Shown: piece by piece, positions 58,220-64,000 of the stretch
How the letters are laid out: each line of letters begins with the position of its first letter
Numbering within the stretch: position 1 is the first letter of the stretch
Assembly: GCA_913063155.1 (NCBI GenBank)
Contig: CAJXYU010000001.1
Span: 806,001-870,000 of the forward strand
DNA length: 64,000 bases
Source of the DNA: an uncultured Desulfovibrio sp.
Lineage (GTDB): Bacteria; Desulfobacterota; Desulfovibrionia; Desulfovibrionales; Desulfovibrionaceae
Reading direction: 5' to 3'
Translations under genes and position numbers: made by a program
The notes under the pieces: model-generated
Told to the model about the DNA's origin: nothing
Seen by the model: only the letters and a program-made list of their open reading frames with translations
Database searches by the model: none

Positions 58220-59034
58220 GCATCATCATTCCCAACCACAACTACGGACGCTTCTTTTCACGCCTGACCCTGAGCCTGCAGAACCAGACTCTGGGCATGG
58301 ATCTCTGTGAAATCATCTTGGTGGATGACGGCAGCACCGACGACTCGCTGAACCAGCTCCACCACTTTGAAACCCTTGGCTGCAAACGGTTCCTGCCCCT
58401 GGCAGAACCCCACGACGGTCGCCCCGGAGCAGTACGCAACAAAGGGCTGGCCCAGGCCCGAGGCACTTTCCTGGTCTGCCTGGACCCGGACGACCTGCCC
58501 GGGCCGGAATGGCTGGCTTCCTGCCTTGCGGCCCTGGACGGCCTTCCCCAGGCGGGCATAGCATACACTCACTACAACCATGTGGAAAATGACGGATACA
58601 GAGAAGTACTGCTGCCGGAATTCGACCCCGACCTGCTGCGCACCCAGAACATAGTGGCGCCCACGGCGTTCATGCGGCGCGAGGTCTTCAAGGTCTCGGA
58701 CGGATACCGCACCAACACCACTTACGAAGACTGGGATTTCTGGATCCAGGCCGCCCTGAACGGGTTCGGCTTCCACCGGGTGGCCGTCACCATGTACGCC
58801 CACATGGTCCACGGCGACAACTTTTCCTTCACCGCCCGCAAGGAAGACGGCAGGGCCAAGGCCGCCATTGTTTTGAACAACGAAGCGTTCTTCCCGGCCG
58901 GTGTCCGCCACTGGGCCAGGGCTCACCTGGACGGTGAACCATGGGCATGGTCTTTTCCTCGGGGAATCATTCCTTCCCTGGAAGATGTTGAAAAAATGTT
59001 GAAAATCTCTAGAAAGGTAAATGAGGAGGAATAG
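58201..59034 (+). CDS. Family 2 glycosyltransferase
   Basis: A 277-residue GT2 enzyme. It starts with [12 protein letters not shown], then VDDGSTDDS and [23 protein letters not shown], the DXD-type metal motif region, and later [10 protein letters not shown]. No membrane segment is visible, so it likely acts at the inner face on a sugar-nucleotide donor. The acceptor is unknown. It overlaps the giant kinase gene by 19 bp, which suggests co-translation. A c-di-GMP phosphodiesterase gene follows, so a role in regulated surface polysaccharide synthesis is possible but not shown. Confidence 0.92.
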   Translation: MSDPRLSIIIPNHNYGRFFSRLTLSLQNQTLGMDLCEIILVDDGSTDDSLNQLHHFETLGCKRFLPLAEPHDGRPGAVRNKGLAQARGTFLVCLDPDDLPGPEWLASCLAALDGLPQAGIAYTHYNHVENDGYREVLLPEFDPDLLRTQNIVAPTAFMRREVFKVSDGYRTNTTYEDWDFWIQAALNGFGFHRVAVTMYAHMVHGDNFSFTARKEDGRAKAAIVLNNEAFFPAGVRHWARAHLDGEPWAWSFPRGIIPSLEDVEKMLKISRKVNEEE

Positions 59035-59073
59035 AAAGCACTACAATTGCTTAAAAAAACGAGAAAAATCGTT

Positions 59074-59103
59074 TTGGGCTGGCTTTCGAATCCTGATTAT
59101 ACT
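59074..59103 (+). promoter_or_regulatory. Possible promoter of the HD-GYP gene
   Basis: TTGGGC (59074-59079) and TATACT (59098-59103) are separated by 18 nt. The start codon lies only about 11 nt downstream, so the transcript would be nearly leaderless. Confidence 0.3.
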
Positions 59104-59114
59104 ATTGAAAACGC

Positions 59115-60095
59115 ATGGAGCCCACTAAGGGGGTTTCTCGTCCGGTCTCTTACTTTCCAGTGTCCCCGATGATGCTGTTTCCGGATGCCCTGGGGAATTT
59201 CTCGGTGTACCTCTGGCAGGGAGGAGACTTTGTACTTTACACGAGGTCCGGCCAGCGTTTCACCCGTCGCCACAGGAAGATCCTGCATAACAACGGCGTC
59301 AAGGAAGTGTTTGTTCAGAGCGACGAGAAATCCAATTTCGACACATATCTCGAAGAAAACCTCGGTCACATCCTGGGCAACGACTCGTTACCGTGGGAAG
59401 ATCGGTCCAAAGTCTTTTACGAGGCTTCGTCCGGTGTTGTGGAGGAGGTTTTCCGCAACAAGCTGCCGAGTGCGCTAAACGAGGTCTACTTCAAACGGGT
59501 GTCCTCCATTGTCGAGGACAGCATCCGCTTTCTGGCCTCGGACCATTCGCTCTCGGCTATAGCTCCTTTCATTTCACACGATTATAAAACATACACCCAC
59601 TGTATTCACGTCTTCATATTCACAGTATCCATCCTGCAGACCTATGACCTGTCCGAAAAGGAGCTCATCGAATGCGGCCTGGGGGCCATACTCCACGATC
59701 TGGGCAAGACGAGAATCCCGAAGGCCATTCTCAACAAACGCGGTCCCCTCACCCGGGACGAACGCCAGATCGTCCAAGCTCATCCCCTGCACGGCGTGTC
59801 CATGTGCTCAATGCTGCCCCTGAGCCAAAACAGCATCAACTGCATCCTTTTCCACCACGAGAAACTCGACGGCACCGGCTATCCGGCCGGACTGAGCGGC
59901 GACGACATTCCCCTGCCCGTGCGGGCCATAGCGGTTGCCGACATCTACGATGCCCTGACTACCTCCCGGCCCTATGCCGACAGCATACCGCCTTACGAGG
60001 CTCTGACCCTCATGCGCCACGACATGCGCGACGGATTGGACATGGACCTGTTCAAACGGTTCGTGGCCGTACTCGGCGGGGCGGACATGCTCTAG
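59115..60095 (+). CDS. HD-GYP domain c-di-GMP phosphodiesterase
   Basis: A 326-residue cytoplasmic protein that should hydrolyse c-di-GMP. An N-terminal domain (about 1-110) has FPDALGNFSVYLWQG. The HD-GYP domain (about 145-320) keeps HDLGKTRIP, QAHPLHG, and HHEKLDGTGYP, then VADIYDALTT. The metal and GYP motifs are complete. The ATG at 59115 has little ribosome-binding sequence. It is flanked by a GT2 gene and a GGDEF gene. Confidence 0.94.
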   Translation: MEPTKGVSRPVSYFPVSPMMLFPDALGNFSVYLWQGGDFVLYTRSGQRFTRRHRKILHNNGVKEVFVQSDEKSNFDTYLEENLGHILGNDSLPWEDRSKVFYEASSGVVEEVFRNKLPSALNEVYFKRVSSIVEDSIRFLASDHSLSAIAPFISHDYKTYTHCIHVFIFTVSILQTYDLSEKELIECGLGAILHDLGKTRIPKAILNKRGPLTRDERQIVQAHPLHGVSMCSMLPLSQNSINCILFHHEKLDGTGYPAGLSGDDIPLPVRAIAVADIYDALTTSRPYADSIPPYEALTLMRHDMRDGLDMDLFKRFVAVLGGADML

Positions 60096-60114
60096 CCCCC
60101 GGCGGGGCCTTTTC
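60094..60114 (+). terminator. Terminator after the HD-GYP gene
   Basis: GCCCC (60095-60099), loop CGGC, GGGGC (60104-60108), then CTTTT. It overlaps the stop codon. The stem is short but entirely G-C. Confidence 0.5.
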
Positions 60115-60213
60115 CGATTCCGGCAAAACTCCACGTCCTCCTATATACGGTGCCCGCATTTCCTTTACCAGCCCCCTGTTCATTGGGATAAATATGACCT
60201 ATCAAGGTAACTC

Positions 60214-61317
60214 ATGAACACCATGGGAAAAGACATGCACAAGAACGGAGAACAGATGTGTTCCAATAAGCCCCTTGCAAATCTCGACGAACTCAAGAAA
60301 CTTCTTGAAAAATTCGGTGTCGGCTCAGAAATGGGCTGGATCGCCGTTGTTCTGTTCGTCCGCAACCTGATATTCGACCTGAATGTGTTCAAAGACGAAG
60401 TAAAGGCCAAGCTCCAACACGACATATTCCAGGAATTGGCCACCAAGGACCTTTCCGAAGAACGCTACGTCCAGGTTATTGAAATGCTGGATGTCTTCGT
60501 CATGCGAAATATCGGCACCGCCGAACTGGAACAGGCGTTAAATGAGGAAAAACGTTCGGCAGCGGCACTGCTGGCGGAAATGAACACGCTCATCGACGCC
60601 ATCCGGGGCACCCGCCATGTTCAGGAGGCCCGGCTGGAAGACTTCGAGGACAAAACCGTGGGCGTCATTCAGGAAAGCGAGGATCGCTCGGTCATCGTCG
60701 CAAAAGTCCGGGAAATCTTCAAGGAGCTGGTGCAGGAATTCCGGGAGGAATCCCAGGAATGGGAAACTCTGGCCAGCGAACTACAGCGCACCGCCACCTT
60801 CGATCCCCTGCTCACGGAGCTCTACAACCGACGAGCCTTTGACGCGGCTTTGAACACGGCCGTGAAACACTGCCGGAAATCCGGCAAAAGCCTGACTCTG
60901 TTCATGATCGACGTGGACCACTTCAAGAGCGTCAACGACACCTACGGTCACCAGGTGGGCGACGAGGTGCTCAAGGCCCTGGCCAGCATCGTCTCTTCCC
61001 AGGCCATCCAGTTCAAGGGCTATGTGGCCCGTTACGGCGGCGAGGAACTCGTCGTCATGGCCGAGGGACTGGGTGAAGAGCGCTCGTTCCTCAGTGCCGA
61101 AGCCATCCGCCAGGACGTGCAACGCTACGATTTCCGCATCCGTACGGACGGCCAGTTCTCCAACCTGCCCCTCAGATTCACGGTCAGCATCGGCGTGGCC
61201 CTGCTGCAGCCGAACTGGACCCCTGCGGAACTGGTGCAGGCCGCCGACAAGGCCATGTACATGGCCAAACAGGCCGGGAGGAACCAGGTACGCATCACCC
61301 GCAACGCCAACCAGTGA
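60214..61317 (+). CDS. GGDEF-domain diguanylate cyclase
   Basis: A 367-residue cytoplasmic protein. The N-terminal region (about 1-195) is helical with a long coiled coil and no recognised sensor. The GGDEF domain (about 200-360) has DPLLTELYNRRAF, MIDVDHFKSVNDTYGH and the signature ARYGGEEL, where the last Phe is Leu. No RxxD inhibitory site precedes the signature (Q..G at those positions), so product inhibition is not expected. It probably makes c-di-GMP, opposing the neighbouring HD-GYP protein. AAGGT precedes the ATG. Confidence 0.9.
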   Translation: MNTMGKDMHKNGEQMCSNKPLANLDELKKLLEKFGVGSEMGWIAVVLFVRNLIFDLNVFKDEVKAKLQHDIFQELATKDLSEERYVQVIEMLDVFVMRNIGTAELEQALNEEKRSAAALLAEMNTLIDAIRGTRHVQEARLEDFEDKTVGVIQESEDRSVIVAKVREIFKELVQEFREESQEWETLASELQRTATFDPLLTELYNRRAFDAALNTAVKHCRKSGKSLTLFMIDVDHFKSVNDTYGHQVGDEVLKALASIVSSQAIQFKGYVARYGGEELVVMAEGLGEERSFLSAEAIRQDVQRYDFRIRTDGQFSNLPLRFTVSIGVALLQPNWTPAELVQAADKAMYMAKQAGRNQVRITRNANQ

Positions 61318-61371
61318 TCATCGTCGCCGAGAAAACCACTTTCCGACAAACCGATATCATCAGGCACTTCC

Positions 61372-62454
61372 ATGAAGCATACCCTTCTCGTCTGCTGCGT
61401 TGTCCTCTGCATGGGCATCGCCCCCTCTTGTTACGCCGCCAAAACCATCCTACTTCTCCATTCCGGCTCTCCGGGGACCCCCTGGGCCGACAGAGTCGCC
61501 GAGGGCGTCCGGGCCGAACTGTCCGAGGCAGGAGCAAATGCCGAACTGGTCCGCCTCTGGGCCGGAGCCGACCAGGACAACAGTGAAGACCATTTCGAGG
61601 TCGTCTCCGATGAATTGGACGCCGTGGTGAACACCCATGCCCTTGCCGGCGTCATCTGCGACGGAGACACTGCCTTCGCCCTGCTGCGCAAGCATGGCCG
61701 GGGGCTGTTCAAAGGAATTCCGGCGGCCTTTTGCGGCGTATTCGAATTCCGGGAATTCATGGCCGGGCAGTATCCGGGGGTATGCGCGGTCTACCAGGCG
61801 GAAGAGACCTTCGAAAACATGCTGAAGCTCCATCCCCGAGCCCGCACCGTGGCGGTCATCGTGGACGGGAGCGAAGCAGGCGAGCAGATCCGGAAACAGG
61901 TGGAAACGGCCTTTGCCCGACACATGGACCGGGTACAGCTCATCTTTCCGGGCCATGAGGAGGGACGCGACCAGGGCCTGCTACGCAGCGACGTGCTCAA
62001 GGTGGCCGCGCACATGCCCGGCGACGGCCTGCTCCTCTTCGGCACCTTCACCCGGGACAGAAACGGCGCTCCCGTGGACGAAGCCGCCCTGGCCAAGGAA
62101 GTCATTTCCTGCTCCAAGGTACCGGTGCACGTCCTTTCCGACATCCACTTCGGCTACGGAGCCGCCGGCGGCCTCCTGGTGGACAGCATCGGGCACGGCA
62201 AAGCGGCGGTACGCCTCCTCATGAAACAATGGAAAAGCATTCCAACACAAGTGCCGACGAAAAGCACCCTGGCCAACCAATGGCATTACGACAAGGCCGG
62301 GCTGCAACGCGCCCTCACGGACATGAGCGTGCTCGACGCACCAAGCCCGCGAAAACAGCCGGTCCCGGAATCCGGAAACCGGCTGTGGATATACATGGCC
62401 GGAGGACTTGCCGCCGTGATCTTCCTGATCGCGTTCCTGAGGCGGCGCGGATGA
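61372..62454 (+). CDS. Membrane-anchored periplasmic binding protein without output domain
   Basis: A 360-residue protein: a signal peptide (about 1-22), an ABC_sub_bind-like periplasmic domain (about 24-310) similar in layout to the sensor part of the kinase at 47 kb, a Pro-rich linker, and one C-terminal membrane segment (about 338-355) ending in three Arg and Gly. No cytoplasmic kinase, HAMP or other output part follows. It may pass a signal to a partner in the membrane; the adjacent chemoreceptor is a candidate. Its stop codon touches that of the convergent chemoreceptor gene. Confidence 0.8.
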   Translation: MKHTLLVCCVVLCMGIAPSCYAAKTILLLHSGSPGTPWADRVAEGVRAELSEAGANAELVRLWAGADQDNSEDHFEVVSDELDAVVNTHALAGVICDGDTAFALLRKHGRGLFKGIPAAFCGVFEFREFMAGQYPGVCAVYQAEETFENMLKLHPRARTVAVIVDGSEAGEQIRKQVETAFARHMDRVQLIFPGHEEGRDQGLLRSDVLKVAAHMPGDGLLLFGTFTRDRNGAPVDEAALAKEVISCSKVPVHVLSDIHFGYGAAGGLLVDSIGHGKAAVRLLMKQWKSIPTQVPTKSTLANQWHYDKAGLQRALTDMSVLDAPSPRKQPVPESGNRLWIYMAGGLAAVIFLIAFLRRRG

Positions 62455-64000
62455 TTACTGGACCAGAGGCCGTTCGGATGGACGGATGTCCGCCGAAAAC
62501 ACCCCCTGCACAGCTCCCCGCTCGTCCTTTACGGGCACGGATATGGTCAGGCAGTAATCGTTGACGACCTCCGAATAATAGACGCTGGAGACATAGGTTT
62601 CACCGGTGCGAACCGGCTCCCGATACCAGTCTCTGTCCGACCAGTCCCTGCTGCACAGCTCGGACCCCAGGGTGCAAACCGCGTTGGGGGCCTGGGCAAA
62701 GTCCGTAACCATCCTCCCTTCGCGGTCCGTGACCCAGACCAGTTCCAGGAACGGCTTTTCCCGGATAATGCCGTCCAACGCCCTCTTGAGGGAAGCAGGA
62801 CGCATGTCCCTGATATCCTCTCCTGCGGCCAGTTCCTCCACCTCGGCCTGTACGGCGCCTTCGCCCAGGAGCTGGAACAAACCATGGAGCTTGGACAAAG
62901 CCTCGATCTGTTTGGTCAGGATACTGATGGCCATGCCGGTCTGATTGACGGCTTCAGCCGTCCCGGCAGTGACCTTGTCCACCTCGCCAACGGCCTCGGA
63001 AATCTGCTGGCCGGCCACGGACTGCTGCTCGCTGGCGGCGGCGATACCGGTGATCTGGTGCGAGGTCAGTTCGAAATGTTCCAGAATATCAACGAGCATC
63101 TGGCCGGATTCCCCGGCCAGTTCGTTGGCGTCCGTCACGGCGCTGGCGGCCTTTTCCATGCCCTGGATATTCTTCTTCACCCCGTCCTGAATGGCGGAAA
63201 TGCTCTGTCCCACTTCGCGGGTGGCGTCCATGGTCTTTTCCGCCAACTTGCGAACCTCGTCCGCGACCACGGCAAAACCGCGTCCGGCCTCGCCTGCACG
63301 GGCTGCCTCGATGGCCGCGTTGAGGGCCAACAGGTTGGTCTGGTCCGCAATATCGGAAATGACGCCCATAATCTTGCCGATGTCGTCGGCCTTGCCCCCA
63401 AGATCGCCCACCTGGGCCTTGAGGGACTCCGTGATCTCGTTGACCTGCCCGATGGTGGTCACGGTCCGATGGACCACCTCGGAGCCGCTCTGGGCCCTCC
63501 TGGAGGCTCGCTCAGCAGCTTCCGATGCCTGAGTGGCGCTCTGGGCCACATTGGCAATGTTTTCACTCATGGCCCCGATGGCGTCCACGGTCTGCTCCAC
63601 GCGCATCTGCTGGGACAAAGCGTTTTCGCGGATATTCTCGGATTCACTGTTCACCTGAGCCGAGGCCTCGTTCATATGCTTAACGATATAACGCAACATC
63701 TTGGCGGCCTGCAGCATGCCTTTGCGCTGGGCCTGGTCGGCGTCGAGCCGGGCCTGGCGGGCCTGCTTGGCATCGTCCAGGGCGGCCTCGGCCTCTTCGG
63801 CGCGCAACCGGGCCTGTCCGGTGGCCTCCTCGGCTTCGTGCATCTTGTCGCGCAGGTTGTGAACCATGACTACAATGGCGTCGCGAACCTGGGCCAGTTC
63901 GGCCTTGAAACTTCCCTTGGCTTCGGCGTCCAGGTCGCCGTCCGAAACTGCGGCCGCGAACCTGCGCAGAGAATTGAGCGGCTTGAACAAATTCCAGCGC
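62455..64000 (-). CDS. Methyl-accepting chemotaxis protein with C-terminal Cache-like domain, N-terminus cut off
   Basis: The last 515 or so residues of a chemoreceptor; the start lies beyond the window end. The visible part begins with a HAMP domain ([20 protein letters not shown]), continues through a long signalling domain whose tip reads [34 protein letters not shown], and ends with an extra domain (last 115 residues). That domain has [24 protein letters not shown], and GVFSADI, which resembles a Cache/PDC sensor fold, here on the cytoplasmic side. Ligand and target are unknown. Confidence 0.93.
   Translation of the reverse strand, partial: RWNLFKPLNSLRRFAAAVSDGDLDAEAKGSFKAELAQVRDAIVVMVHNLRDKMHEAEEATGQARLRAEEAEAALDDAKQARQARLDADQAQRKGMLQAAKMLRYIVKHMNEASAQVNSESENIRENALSQQMRVEQTVDAIGAMSENIANVAQSATQASEAAERASRRAQSGSEVVHRTVTTIGQVNEITESLKAQVGDLGGKADDIGKIMGVISDIADQTNLLALNAAIEAARAGEAGRGFAVVADEVRKLAEKTMDATREVGQSISAIQDGVKKNIQGMEKAASAVTDANELAGESGQMLVDILEHFELTSHQITGIAAASEQQSVAGQQISEAVGEVDKVTAGTAEAVNQTGMAISILTKQIEALSKLHGLFQLLGEGAVQAEVEELAAGEDIRDMRPASLKRALDGIIREKPFLELVWVTDREGRMVTDFAQAPNAVCTLGSELCSRDWSDRDWYREPVRTGETYVSSVYYSEVVNDYCLTISVPVKDERGAVQGVFSADIRPSERPLVQ

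Noticed and set aside
59078-59100. A TTCGAATCC stretch that could be a tRNA T-arm
   Set aside because: No acceptor stem, D-arm or anticodon arm can be formed around it.

Overview
The window is about 60% G+C and fits a free-living, anaerobic, sulfate-reducing delta-proteobacterium of the Desulfovibrio/Pseudodesulfovibrio type. The pointers are a class I hybrid cluster protein with the Desulfovibrio cysteine spacing, a Ptb-Buk acyl-phosphate module, many orphan periplasmic binding proteins, and a very large share of sensor kinases and chemotaxis genes. I see no rRNA, tRNA, CRISPR array, insertion sequence or prophage. It reads as chromosomal backbone rich in signalling genes.

Layout. 0-9.5 kb: two tandem orphan solute-binding proteins, a CBS-ACT protein, a phosphate acyltransferase, a 1090-residue hybrid kinase, a TonB-like/hydrolase-like chimera, and a NarL-type regulator. 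9.5-19.8 kb: two small heat-shock proteins, a Trm112-like zinc ribbon, CheV, a PHP phosphoesterase with a DUF362 protein, a cysteine-rich protein divergent from a cereblon-type CULT-domain protein, another binding protein, an IMPACT-family protein, CstA, and small genes. 20-28 kb: a complete branched-chain amino-acid ABC transporter (livKHMGF order on the minus strand), then a CobD-CobQ fusion for cobamide synthesis. 28.5-37.3 kb: a lemA-TPM-TPM operon, murI, a queuosine-precursor transporter, a heptosyltransferase, a b561-like membrane protein, a LysE exporter, an HDOD protein and CheR. 37.5-46.8 kb: a hybrid kinase, an ilvN-ptb-buk operon, argS with a SPOR protein, and hcp. 47-64 kb: a signalling block with three kinases (two of them very large), an iron-type alcohol dehydrogenase, a GT2 glycosyltransferase, an HD-GYP phosphodiesterase, a GGDEF protein, two further periplasmic binding proteins, and a chemoreceptor cut by the window end.

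How the genes work together. Sensing dominates. Orphan periplasmic binding proteins, kinases that carry such domains themselves, c-di-GMP synthesis and hydrolysis genes next to each other, and CheR/CheV/MCP chemotaxis genes are spread through the window. Metabolic modules are short operons: Liv uptake, Ptb/Buk acyl-phosphate metabolism joined to the acetolactate synthase regulatory subunit, and Hcp for nitrosative stress.

The items most worth follow-up are the bacterial cereblon-like CULT protein (all three cage tryptophans and four zinc cysteines at the spacing of human CRBN), the TonB N-terminal anchor fused to an apparently nucleophile-less alpha/beta hydrolase, a binding protein that ends in a bare membrane anchor, a possible three-way-junction RNA upstream of argS, and phosphotransfer domains that have lost key residues.
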